The position numbers were made by a program, and so were the translations under genes. From Mycolicibacterium wolinskyi (GTDB lineage Bacteria; Actinomycetota; Actinomycetes; Mycobacteriales; Mycobacteriaceae), in NCBI RefSeq assembly GCF_002101965.1, contig NZ_LQQA01000033.1:620001-684000 (forward strand): a stretch of 64,000 nt of DNA. The letters are read 5' to 3'. This document shows, in pieces, positions 7,502-15,205 of the stretch (its first letter is position 1; the number at the start of each line of letters is the position of its first letter). The notes below the pieces were generated by a model. It was not told the origin of the DNA, ran no database searches, and saw only the letters and a program-made list of their open reading frames with translations.

Positions 7502-8881
7502 TCATGCGCAGGTGGGTGTGGTAGGCACCCCGTTGAAGCGATCGGAGATCCAAGCCATACTCCGCTCGCCGTCGACGAAGGCGGTCAACAGTGCATTGGT
7601 GTTCATCTTGTTGAAGAACGGTGGTTGTTCGTTGGTCCATAACGTGACGTCGGCTCCCAGCGCGCACCAATCTCGCGCGGTGGCCACCACCGACTCGTAC
7701 GGCGCGAAGGAATCCCACCGATTGTGTGAGAGATACACTGGACCAGTGGGTTTCACGTTCCCGATCCGCTGCATCGCCAGGATCGAGGCGAGCGGCTCCT
7801 CCCGCACCGATTGATAGAGATCCTTTTTGAACCATGGCTGCAGATGCCGGAACGCGTAGTCGATGCCGGTTTGAATCATGCACTGCCTACTGGTGTTGGC
7901 CAGCATTTCCGCACCGCGCGGTGTGAGGGAATCCGCAATCGGTTGTGTCATATCAGGATACGCCTCTTGAATGCCTCGCAGCACCCACCCGAGTGACCCG
8001 GCGAGTTGGTTCCCGTCAAGGGGCGGCAGCATGCTGGGCAGGTCGGTTGTCGCACCGTTGGCGTAGGTTCCGACAACATCGAGTTCGGGTGCGTACGCGC
8101 CGGCCAGCTCGGCCGCTGCCAACGCTGAATGTCCGCCGCCGGCCAGCCAGCCCCAGAAGGCGACGGGCCCGTCCGGACGCAACGAGGTGTCGGGCAGTTT
8201 CATCGCCGCACGCGCAGCGTCGTTGAGTGCCGTCCCGCCTGCCACCCGGTTCAGGAACTGTGGCGCCATCTGACCGTGAACTCCTAAACCGACACCGTCA
8301 GTGACCACTATCGCGAAGCCCCGCGCCAGCAGGGTCGCGATGAATCCCTCCTCAAGATTGAACATCAGGTCGAAACCCGTGTCCAAAGAGGCGTGGATTC
8401 CTTGGTTGAACAGGCGAGACGGAGCGCACTGCTCTCCCATTCCGTATGGGGCGGTCGCGTAGGCGAGCAGCGGGCGGGGTCCGTTGCCGGGCCACGGGAC
8501 GTGAGGTTCGATGTAGGTGCCGGTCACCGCTACGGGATGGCCCTGAGCATCGGTGCTGCGATACATGATTCGAGTTCCGGTCCCCACGAACGAACCCAGT
8601 TGTCCGGACGGCTCCAGAACCAGTCTGGATGGCTCCGTGCGGATGAGGTCGCCCGGCGCGCCCGCGGGCAGTGGATTCGGTGGCGTATAGAATGTCAGGT
8701 ACCGTGATTCGTCGGCCCGGGCATCCGGCATGTTCGCCGAAAACGGCGCTGACACAACGATGCAGAGGGCAACGACCACCGCCCTGACCCAGATCCCCGA
8801 CGACCGGGGACTGCTATGACGTGAGGTGCCGCGGCGGCGTCGCGGGAAGGGCGCATATTCGTCACCTGGAAAGGGAATCAT
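7502..8881 (-). CDS. Secreted LIP-family lipase homologue lacking the catalytic serine
   Basis: A 459-residue protein of the secretory lipase family (PF03583), with an N-terminal membrane/signal helix at about residues 30-48 after an arginine-rich stretch, suggesting export. The fold landmarks are present, including AAAELAGAYAPELDVVG after the nucleophile elbow and a C-terminal WISDRFNG. The elbow, however, reads F-W-G-W-L-A-G-G-G where the family has G-(Y/W)-S-Q-G-G: the serine is Leu246, and the usual C-terminal catalytic His is also not in place. The Asp site (NRWDSFAPY) remains. It is therefore probably a non-hydrolytic homologue. The ATG at 8881 has an AAAGGA ribosome site. Confidence 0.8.
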   Translation of the reverse strand: MIPFPGDEYAPFPRRRRGTSRHSSPRSSGIWVRAVVVALCIVVSAPFSANMPDARADESRYLTFYTPPNPLPAGAPGDLIRTEPSRLVLEPSGQLGSFVGTGTRIMYRSTDAQGHPVAVTGTYIEPHVPWPGNGPRPLLAYATAPYGMGEQCAPSRLFNQGIHASLDTGFDLMFNLEEGFIATLLARGFAIVVTDGVGLGVHGQMAPQFLNRVAGGTALNDAARAAMKLPDTSLRPDGPVAFWGWLAGGGHSALAAAELAGAYAPELDVVGTYANGATTDLPSMLPPLDGNQLAGSLGWVLRGIQEAYPDMTQPIADSLTPRGAEMLANTSRQCMIQTGIDYAFRHLQPWFKKDLYQSVREEPLASILAMQRIGNVKPTGPVYLSHNRWDSFAPYESVVATARDWCALGADVTLWTNEQPPFFNKMNTNALLTAFVDGERSMAWISDRFNGVPTTPTCA

Positions 8882-9077
8882 CGTTGGTTTCCTTTGGTTG
8901 GACGGTCTGGACGATGGATGATTGTGGGACCTGGTGGGCGCGAGGAGTCGCCTCGGCGACCCCGGACGCAAGGTCAAAGTTGGTGCCGGTACGCGGATTT
9001 CGCACCGTGCACGGTCGGCTGCGGTTCAGGCGCAACCAGAATCCGGCGAGAACTCACCGCTCGCCGCACCAGAGTGC

Positions 9078-10010
9078 CTATTTGAGCAGCTCGGAGAGTT
9101 CTCTCGCGAATACCGTGATGGCGTGATCGCCGTCGTCGAGTACACCTGCCAACAACGGGAAGCTATGTGGCATGCCTTCGTACTCATGTGCTTTGACGTT
9201 GATCCCCGCCGCTCCGAGGTTTTCACCGTAGCGGTGGGCGTCGTCGGCGACAGGATCCACCTGAGCAGAGATGATCACGGCAGGTGGGGCGCTTGTGAGG
9301 TTCTGCGTCAGCAACGGTGAAGCGACGGTCAAGCGACGGTCGTCGGCCTCGGGCACGTACATGTCGTACGCCCATTCGAGCGTGGCCCGGGTGAGGAATG
9401 GGCCGTCCTTGTAGCGCTGGACGGAGTCACTGCTCATGGTGGCATCGAGCGCCGGACACAGCAGGCCCTGGGCCTGGATCGAAGGGCCTTGTTCTCGCGA
9501 GGCGAGCGCAACGCTTGCCGCCAGTGCGCCTCCCGACGAATCACCGGCGATCGCGAGCGCTTCGACGTCGATGCCGAGTTCGTCGGCATGCTCACTCACC
9601 CAAGAGGTGGCATCGGCGGCGTCATGGTGAGCACAGGGAAACCGGTTTTCTGGCGCGAGGCGGTATGCAACGGAAATCACGATGAGATCGCCCCGCACGC
9701 AGAGTTTTCGGCAGAGCCGATCGTGGGTGTCCAGGCTTCCCCGGACGAATGCCCCGCCATGCAGATAAACGACGCCCGGCAGCGCCGGTCCGGCTACGGG
9801 TGGGCGGTAGCACCGCGCCGCGACCACCCCTTGGCAGACGGGGATGGTGAAATCTTTTACGGTGCAACGAGTATCGACGCTACCCGCCAGCGCGATCAAT
9901 TTCTCGCCCGCCTCCCTGTATGCCGCGATCGACATCTCCCACGGCTGTGCGGCGGGGCGTGCGGACAGGGTCTGCAACAGCTGCTGGACCTGCGGATGCA
10001 GCACACTCAT
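9078..10010 (-). CDS. Alpha/beta-hydrolase, hormone-sensitive-lipase (HSL) family esterase
   Basis: A 310-residue esterase/lipase of bacterial family IV. The oxyanion-hole motif HGGA is at residues 84-87 and the nucleophile motif G156-D-S158-S-G160 follows; a DPVADD loop carries the acid and GMPHSF the histidine, so the triad is complete. No signal peptide is seen, so it is cytoplasmic. The ATG at 10010 overlaps the stop of the upstream DUF3237 gene (ATGA), so the two are translationally coupled under the operator-bearing promoter at 10518-10557. It may open an ester or lactone intermediate (inference). Confidence 0.87.
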   Translation of the reverse strand: MSVLHPQVQQLLQTLSARPAAQPWEMSIAAYREAGEKLIALAGSVDTRCTVKDFTIPVCQGVVAARCYRPPVAGPALPGVVYLHGGAFVRGSLDTHDRLCRKLCVRGDLIVISVAYRLAPENRFPCAHHDAADATSWVSEHADELGIDVEALAIAGDSSGGALAASVALASREQGPSIQAQGLLCPALDATMSSDSVQRYKDGPFLTRATLEWAYDMYVPEADDRRLTVASPLLTQNLTSAPPAVIISAQVDPVADDAHRYGENLGAAGINVKAHEYEGMPHSFPLLAGVLDDGDHAITVFARELSELLK

Positions 10011-10465
10011 GCGGTGACTCGGAAGACTTGGAATTCGACGATGGGTCCGGGTTGGATGCGTCCTTGGCCGACGAAGATGGTTTGGTTGACCCATTTGTAT
10101 TTGGGGTGGCCGGATTCCAGGCGTGGGGTGGTGACGAAGTAGTGGTCTCCGAAGTCGGTGCCGGTGGTGGCGCCGCCGAGGGCGTCTGCGGCGGCCTCGG
10201 TGACTTCGACGAGGCCTTGGTAGCTCATGTAGATGACGGCGCCGTCGTCGGTGTAGAACTGGGCGCGTACGTCGAGTCGGCCGTAGCCGTCCTCGCCGGC
10301 CAGTAGCCAGTCTCCGCCGCCGGGGGCGGCGGTTCCGCTGAATCGGTTGCCGGTGACTTTGCCTCCAGTGACGGCGAGGACTTGGCGTAGTCCGTAGGGT
10401 CCCGGGCCGACGATCTGGGGTTCGGCAAGCTCTGCGGTGTAGCTGAACTCCGGCTCCAATTTCAT
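10007..10465 (-). CDS. DUF3237 family protein, copy A of an identical inverted pair
   Basis: A 152-residue protein of family DUF3237, a small beta-barrel family of unknown biochemical role common in actinobacterial catabolic clusters. The amino acid sequence is identical to the product of 18736-19194. The two genes differ at six synonymous positions plus the stop codon (TGA here, TAG there). Its codons use more CGA, CTA, CCA and GGA than the neighbours. The ATG has a strong GGAGG ribosome site. It is first in a two-gene unit with the esterase and divergent from the cupin operon. Confidence 0.88.
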   Translation of the reverse strand: MKLEPEFSYTAELAEPQIVGPGPYGLRQVLAVTGGKVTGNRFSGTAAPGGGDWLLAGEDGYGRLDVRAQFYTDDGAVIYMSYQGLVEVTEAAADALGGATTGTDFGDHYFVTTPRLESGHPKYKWVNQTIFVGQGRIQPGPIVEFQVFRVTA

Positions 10466-10517
10466 TGATCTACCTCCATTTTCGAGTGCGTCTGCCTTCG
10501 GCTCCGCAGCGGATCTG

Positions 10518-10557
10518 AGCGTGCACCATACGTCGGTGATAGTCAACATATTGTCGA
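10518..10557 (-). promoter_or_regulatory. Promoter and operator for the DUF3237A-esterase unit
   Basis: On the minus strand, operator site 1 (TCGACAATATGTTGACTA, 10540-10557) contains a -35-like TTGACT at 10541-10546. Seventeen bases further is a weak -10 (CACGCT, 10518-10523). The site shares the invariant T-x-GAC and GTTGA halves with five others in the cluster. Repressor identity is inferred. Confidence 0.5.
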
Positions 10558-10599
10558 TTTTCGGATTGACGGCGACAAGGCGGCATGGTTATCGCAAAG

Positions 10600-10639
10600 T
10601 AGACACTGTGTTGACTACAATCAACTGTGAGTCTAATCT
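10600..10639 (+). promoter_or_regulatory. Promoter with two operator sites for the cupin-ALDH operon
   Basis: A well-formed sigma-A-type promoter: -35 TTGACT (10611-10616), a 17-bp spacer and -10 TAATCT (10634-10639). Operator site 2 (TAGACACTGTGTTGACTA, 10600-10617) covers the -35 box. Site 3 (TAGACTCACAGTTGATTG, read on the minus strand, 10618-10635) fills the spacer, so a bound repressor would exclude RNA polymerase. The adjacent TetR protein is the likely binder. Confidence 0.6.
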
Positions 10640-10705
10640 CAACCTCGGTAGGCCGTGATGCCGAACACCGGCGCATGGCGTCACACCGACAGAAGAGGGA
10701 TTGAC

Positions 10706-11269
10706 ATGGCCACCAGATCTGACGTCGACCAGATCCAACCGACAACTTCACGGGATGGCGAGAGCTACGTGTCCCACCGTGAGGACATCCACTTCAACAT
10801 GACCGGTGACTTCATGACGGGTGTGGATTTCTGGATTCATGCGACCGGTGAGTCCACGAACGGCCAGCTGATCGTCATCGAGACCAACTGGGTACGCGGA
10901 ACTGAGCCGGTCTGGCACATCCACCACCGCGAAGAGGAGGGTTTCTTCGTGATGGATGGCGAGATCAAGATCCACACCGAGGCCGGTTCGTACAACGCGA
11001 AGAAGGGCCAGTTCGTTTGGGGGCGTAAGGATCAGCGGCACACCTATGAGGTGGTCGGTGAGGAAGCCCGGATTCTTGTGGTGTTCGTGCCAGGCCCCGA
11101 CAGTGCGGGTTTCGAACCCAACGGCGGCATTGACAAGTACTTCTACGAAGCCCGCAACCGTGAGCTTCGGACGCCCGAGCAACTGCAGGCGGAGGTCGAG
11201 AACCTGAAGGTCAACTACGGCCTGGAGATGTTCCCCGACCTGCCGCATCCGCGCGACCTGCAGGACTGA
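10706..11269 (+). CDS. Cupin-domain protein
   Basis: A 187-residue single-domain cupin. The first cupin motif is EPVWHIHHREEEGFFVMDGEI, with H71, H73 and an acidic residue as probable metal ligands; the second motif (KKGQFVWGRKDQRHTYEV) supplies the fourth ligand. A C-terminal helix holds LRTPEQLQAEVENL. Similar small cupins serve as dioxygenases, isomerases or sugar-binding proteins, so the reaction cannot be named. The ATG at 10706 has an AGAAGAGGGA ribosome site; the leader holds the predicted operator-controlled promoter. First gene of a cupin-ALDH-VOC operon. Confidence 0.83.
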   Translation: MATRSDVDQIQPTTSRDGESYVSHREDIHFNMTGDFMTGVDFWIHATGESTNGQLIVIETNWVRGTEPVWHIHHREEEGFFVMDGEIKIHTEAGSYNAKKGQFVWGRKDQRHTYEVVGEEARILVVFVPGPDSAGFEPNGGIDKYFYEARNRELRTPEQLQAEVENLKVNYGLEMFPDLPHPRDLQD

Positions 11270-11318
11270 GCCTGGTTGTCGCTTCGGACATTTCGCCTTA
11301 CCGAGCATTGGAGTTGCT

Positions 11319-12824
11319 GTGACCATCGATGTATCTCTTGACACCGTGCCGCATTGGATCGGCGGCGCGGCCGTGTCCTCGACGGAGGGGCCACGCGCCG
11401 AGATCCATGATCCCGCTACGGGGCGCGTGATCGGCACTGTCGTGCTGGGCGGCGCCGATGCGGTCGACGAAGCCGTCGTCAGTGCGCGAGATGCCGCGGC
11501 GGCTTGGGCCGATACCCCCGGCCCCGTCCGTGCATCGGTGCTGCACCGCTTCCGGGTGCTGCTGCATGAGCTGATCGACGACTTGGCGGCGATCATCACC
11601 GCAGAACAGGGCAAGACCCTTGCGGACGCCAGGGGAGAGTTGGCGCGTTCGATCGAAGCCGTCGACGTGTCGCTTTCGGTTGTCCAGCAACTCAAGGGCG
11701 AGTACGCCGAGCAGGTCGCCAACGGGGTTGACACATACTCCTTCCGGCAACCTCTCGGAGTGTGCGCTGGAATCACGCCGTTCAACTTTCCGGTCATGGT
11801 GCCGGTGTCGATGTTTGCGGCCGCGATCGCGTGCGGGAATACGTTCGTGCTCAAGCCAAGTGAGCAGGTGCCCTCGGCATCGGTGCGGTTGGCGCAGATC
11901 ATGAGCGAGGCAGGACTGCCGGACGGCGTGCTCAACGTGGTGCACGGCGGTGTCGAAGCAGCCGAGGCGCTCATCGACCACCCCGATGTCGCGGCAGTGT
12001 CGTTCGTCGGGTCCACTCCGGTAGCGCGTGCGATCTACCGGCGCTCGGCTGAGGCCGGCAAGAAGGTGCAGGCCCTCGGGGGCGCCAAGAACCACCTTGT
12101 GGTGATGCCCGACGCGGACCTCGACGCTGCCGCCGATGCGCTGGTGTCGGCGGCGTACGGTGCCGCGGGTCAGCGATGCATGGCCGTGACGGTCGCGGTC
12201 GCCGTCGGTTCGGCGGCAGACGCGCTGGTAGACAAGATTGCCGACCGCGCAAGAGCGTTCAGGGTGGGCGACGGCGCGGCGTCGGGTATCGACATGGGGC
12301 CGCTGATCTCAGCGGGCGCGCTCGATCGGGTCCGCGGGGCGTTGGAACGCTCGGTTGAGCAGGGCGGCCAACTGATCGTCGACGGCCGTGACCGGCCTGC
12401 GGCAGGGGACGGTTACTTCATCGGCCCGAGTCTGGTCGACCGCGTCAGCGTCGAGAGCGACCTGTACCGCGATGAAGTGTTCGGACCGGTCCTCAGCGTC
12501 GTGCGCGCCGACGATCTCGAGCGGGCCCTGCAGATCGTCAACGACAACCCCTACGGGAACGGCGCAGTCATCTTCACCGGCAGCGGCACGGCGGCGCGTC
12601 GGTTCAGCCGGGGCGTGACGGCTGGCAGCGTCGGGATCAATGTGCCTATCCCCGTGCCGATTTCCTGGTTCGCCTTCGGTGGATGGGGAGACTCACGCTT
12701 CGGAGATGACGGCCTCAACTATGACGGCTACCGCTTCTACACGAGGTCCAAAGTGATCACGCAGCGCTGGACTGAGCCGACGCCGGGCCTTGCACCACAC
12801 TTCGTCGCGGCGGGCCGGCAGTGA
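11319..12824 (+). CDS. CoA-acylating aldehyde dehydrogenase, MmsA/methylmalonate-semialdehyde dehydrogenase type
   Basis: A 501-residue NAD+-dependent aldehyde dehydrogenase. The catalytic cysteine is C287 (GQRCMAV), with the FNFP motif at 155-158. The usual glutamate-containing LGG motif reads ALGGAKNH, the hallmark of the CoA-acylating methylmalonate-semialdehyde dehydrogenase branch, where the general base is absent and CoA rather than water resolves the thioester. The product is thus probably an acyl-CoA. The GTG start has GGAG seven bases upstream. The substrate in this cluster is unlikely to be the valine-pathway one alone, given the SDR, ligase and VOC partners (inference). Confidence 0.87.
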   Translation: MTIDVSLDTVPHWIGGAAVSSTEGPRAEIHDPATGRVIGTVVLGGADAVDEAVVSARDAAAAWADTPGPVRASVLHRFRVLLHELIDDLAAIITAEQGKTLADARGELARSIEAVDVSLSVVQQLKGEYAEQVANGVDTYSFRQPLGVCAGITPFNFPVMVPVSMFAAAIACGNTFVLKPSEQVPSASVRLAQIMSEAGLPDGVLNVVHGGVEAAEALIDHPDVAAVSFVGSTPVARAIYRRSAEAGKKVQALGGAKNHLVVMPDADLDAAADALVSAAYGAAGQRCMAVTVAVAVGSAADALVDKIADRARAFRVGDGAASGIDMGPLISAGALDRVRGALERSVEQGGQLIVDGRDRPAAGDGYFIGPSLVDRVSVESDLYRDEVFGPVLSVVRADDLERALQIVNDNPYGNGAVIFTGSGTAARRFSRGVTAGSVGINVPIPVPISWFAFGGWGDSRFGDDGLNYDGYRFYTRSKVITQRWTEPTPGLAPHFVAAGRQ

Positions 12825-13246
12825 CCTCGCCACCAGCCGCCGGACCGGTTCGGCTCGACCACGTCGGAATCCTCGTGCGCGACCTGGACTTCGCCCGTAC
12901 GCAGTGGTGTGATCGGTTTGGCGTCGAAGTTGCTCGCGTGGTTGATGTTCCGGCCATGAGCATCAGCGCAGCGTTTCTCAACCTTTCCGGGGCGGAGGTC
13001 GAGTTGTACACCGTCCACGACGGGGATGCGCTTGATGCAGCCCTCGGCGGAGCACCGGCCAAGCTTGACCACGTGGCCCTACAACTACACGACGCCGATG
13101 GCCCTGAACTCGTCGGTTGCGCGATCCGGGGGCCTGGGCGCGCGGATCCGATCGCAGAACCGATTGTGATGGGAGACGCGACACATGTCTGGACCGAGCC
13201 TCCCGGAATCGATGTCCTGCTCCAGCTGATCAGGCCAAGTAGGTGA
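12821..13246 (+). CDS. VOC (glyoxalase/methylmalonyl-CoA-epimerase-like) protein
   Basis: A 141-residue vicinal-oxygen-chelate protein. The N-terminal RLDHVGILVRDLDFARTQWCDRFGVEV and mid-protein KLDHVALQLHD each provide a metal-binding His in the two beta-alpha-beta repeats; a glutamate in the VELYTV strand is a further ligand. Closest in look to methylmalonyl-CoA epimerases, but shorter. The GTG start overlaps the aldehyde dehydrogenase stop (GTGA), so it is co-translated; acting on an acyl-CoA made by that enzyme would fit (inference). Confidence 0.78.
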   Translation: MTSPPAAGPVRLDHVGILVRDLDFARTQWCDRFGVEVARVVDVPAMSISAAFLNLSGAEVELYTVHDGDALDAALGGAPAKLDHVALQLHDADGPELVGCAIRGPGRADPIAEPIVMGDATHVWTEPPGIDVLLQLIRPSR

Positions 13247-13260
13247 GGTATCGATCTATA

Positions 13261-13280
13261 ACCGTTGCACCACAAACGGT
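13261..13280. promoter_or_regulatory. Inverted repeat between the VOC and SDR genes
   Basis: ACCGTT and AACGGT form perfect 6-bp arms separated by 8 bp, about 50 bp before the SDR start. It could be an operator or a weak hairpin. It does not match the 18-bp motif at the other cluster promoters. Confidence 0.3.
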
Positions 13281-13327
13281 CTCATCGACAGGCTGACCGT
13301 TAAGAATCACTGAGAAGAGGAGTAGAT

Positions 13328-14194
13328 ATGGGACGCATGGAAGGAAAGGTCGCGCTCATCACCGGCGCGGCCCGAGGGCAGGGGCGGGCACATGCCATCC
13401 GCCTCGCCCAGGAAGGTGCAGACATCCTCGCCTTCGACTGCCCGGCGAACGGCCGAGTTCCGTATCCGGTTGCCACGGCTGCCGATCTCGAGATCACGGT
13501 CAAGGAAGTCGAGGCGCTGGGTCGGCGAATCATCGCGCATCAAGGCGACGTCCGCGAGCAGGCCCCGCTGGACCGGTTGGTCGCTGAGGGCGTGGAGGCC
13601 TTCGGCGGGCTCGATGTGGCAGTGGCCAACGCAGGCATCTGGACGGTGCACCCGTTCGCGGATATTCCCGAGGACGAGTTCCTCGATGTGCTCAACGTCA
13701 ACATCATGGGGCCCTGGCGCACCCTCAAGGCGGTAACCCCCGCCATGAAGGCGCGCGGGGGTGGCTCGGTGATCATTACCTCGTCCGGCAACGGCGTCGA
13801 GGGATCTCCCCACTACGTGCACTATGTCGCGTCGAAACACGGCGTACTCGGATTGGCGAAGAGCGCGGCACTCGAGTTCGGCCAGTACGGCATTCGCGTC
13901 AACTCGCTCCTTCCCGGGCCCACTGATACTCCCGCCCTGGATTGGCAAGGTGGTTATGACCTTTGCGCGGGGAAGGGACCCGGAAATGGCGTCAAAGAGG
14001 ATCTACAGGGCGCGAAGTACTGGGCGGTTCTCCGGGATGTGGGCCTGCTGCCGCCGCAGGCCATGAGTGAGGCGGTGCTGTGGCTTGCCTCCGACGAATC
14101 ACGATGGACGACAGGCCTCGAGATGTTGGTCGAGGGCGGCCACATGCTCATGCCGGGGCTGAACATGACGAAAATGGCCTTGGACAACCAATAG
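13328..14194 (+). CDS. SDR-family oxidoreductase of the mycofactocin-coupled type
   Basis: A 288-residue short-chain dehydrogenase. The cofactor motif is TGAARGQGRAHA (residues 12-23), whose GQGR-xHA form is characteristic of mycofactocin-coupled SDRs (TIGR03971), which keep NAD(H) tightly bound and pass electrons to the redox peptide mycofactocin. The NAG motif (VANAGIW) and the Ser/Tyr-x-x-x-Lys catalytic set (ITSSGN, YVASKHG) are intact. A GAAGAGGAG ribosome site lies before the ATG. It probably oxidises a secondary or primary alcohol. Mycofactocin dependence is inferred from family only; no mft genes are in the window. Confidence 0.85.
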   Translation: MGRMEGKVALITGAARGQGRAHAIRLAQEGADILAFDCPANGRVPYPVATAADLEITVKEVEALGRRIIAHQGDVREQAPLDRLVAEGVEAFGGLDVAVANAGIWTVHPFADIPEDEFLDVLNVNIMGPWRTLKAVTPAMKARGGGSVIITSSGNGVEGSPHYVHYVASKHGVLGLAKSAALEFGQYGIRVNSLLPGPTDTPALDWQGGYDLCAGKGPGNGVKEDLQGAKYWAVLRDVGLLPPQAMSEAVLWLASDESRWTTGLEMLVEGGHMLMPGLNMTKMALDNQ

Positions 14195-14221
14195 TTTCCG
14201 AGCGCACCCTGCAAGTCAGGT

Positions 14222-14268
14222 AAGCCCTCTGCGAAAGGCGTCGATCACGCCTTCTTCGCAGAGGGCTT
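14222..14268. terminator. Bidirectional hairpin between convergent SDR and TetR genes
   Basis: A perfect 14-bp stem (14222-14235 with 14255-14268) is extended by an inner 6-bp stem (14236-14241 with 14247-14252), a 5-nt loop and a 2-nt bulge. It is the strongest hairpin in the cluster and lies between the SDR stop and the TetR end, with half of it inside the last TetR codons. It has no T-tract, as is common for mycobacterial terminators. Confidence 0.65.
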
Positions 14269-14958
14269 GCGGCGCTTAGTGGATTTTTCAGCAGGCTTCC
14301 AGTCGAGGCCGTAGACCGTCCGGAGCCAAATGGTGGTCACCGTTTCGGCCATGCTCTCCAACGGAATTGCGTTCTCGCTGCGCATACTCATCAACGAGAG
14401 GTTGCGTTCGCCCATCCACATCAACGCCGCGGCCAATGACCTGGCCGGTGGCCCCTCGATTGCCACGCCGGCAGCTCTGTCTCGCTCGATGCTGGCGGCC
14501 GATGCGTCGATGAACCGGCCGAGGATGGTGTCCCACTGCGTCTGCAGGTCCGGCTCGGCCGCCGCGGCGTCGCCGACTTCACGGAGAACGTGACCGTGGC
14601 GCTCCCAGACGTGGATGACCTCTTTGACCGCGTGCTCGATGGCCGCCTCCGGCGGCATCCCGGCCGGACGCTCAAAAATCAGCTGCGACGCTTGGAACAC
14701 ATCGGCGGTGACCCGCGAGAGCAGCGCGGACAGTACCTGCCACTTGGACTCGAAGTAGAAGTAGAACGATGAGCGCGACAGCCCCGCGCGCTTGGTGAGA
14801 TCGTCGATGGATATGTTGCGCAGGGGCGCCGTGCGCAACAGGTCGTAAGCACCTTCCAGGATTGCCTGCTCGCGCCTGTCGCCTTTGATGTTTCGCCGGC
14901 CCACCCGTGTTTCCGCTGCGCCAAGGCTGAAAGATGAAGTGGACGCCATGACGACCAT
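14245..14958 (-). CDS. TetR-family regulator, probable repressor of the 9-19 kb cluster
   Basis: A 237-residue TetR/AcrR regulator with an EthR-like N-terminus (ETRVGRRNIKGDRREQAILEGAYDLL), helix-turn-helix ISIDDLTKRAGLSRSSFYFYFESKW near residues 49-73, a ligand-binding helical domain and a lysine-rich tail. Two in-frame ATGs (14958 and 14949) are possible starts. It is the only regulator in the cluster and sits centrally between the cupin-SDR genes and the acyl-CoA ligase gene. Six copies of an 18-bp motif at cluster promoters, one of them 60 bp upstream of this gene, make it the likely binder and autoregulator (inference). Confidence 0.88.
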   Translation of the reverse strand: MVVMASTSSFSLGAAETRVGRRNIKGDRREQAILEGAYDLLRTAPLRNISIDDLTKRAGLSRSSFYFYFESKWQVLSALLSRVTADVFQASQLIFERPAGMPPEAAIEHAVKEVIHVWERHGHVLREVGDAAAAEPDLQTQWDTILGRFIDASAASIERDRAAGVAIEGPPARSLAAALMWMGERNLSLMSMRSENAIPLESMAETVTTIWLRTVYGLDWKPAEKSTKRRKPSAKKA

Positions 14959-15017
14959 GATAGGTCAGACCAACTGCGAAGCCCGTGTAGCGCAGTAGGA
15001 CGCACCGGGAAATTAAA

Positions 15018-15057
15018 TCGACGATGTGTTGATAATACTGCACGCGCAGTGCATACT
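15018..15057 (+). promoter_or_regulatory. Operator and promoter between tetR and the acyl-CoA ligase gene
   Basis: Operator site 4 (TCGACGATGTGTTGATAA, 15018-15035) contains a -35-like TTGATA (15029-15034); 17 bp later is CATACT (15052-15057), a good -10, reading toward the ligase. The spacer holds a further small palindrome (ACTGC/GCAGT arms, 15037-15050). The site is also 60 bp from the divergent tetR start. Confidence 0.55.
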
Positions 15058-15205
15058 GGGCGTGTTGCATCGGCCCGGCTCTTGACGTTCGTGCCGGCGC
15101 CGACCGTCTGCTCAGATTTGGCCGCTGTTCTGCTTGCGCTCAAACGGGATTCGCACGCCGGCCGCGGAATGAAATGCGAGCTCTATTTCAAAGCAGGAGT
15201 CAACC

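Noticed and set aside
13284..13301. A possible seventh operator site before the SDR gene
   Set aside because: TCGACA matches the left half, but the GTTGA right half is missing, so it was left out of the motif set.
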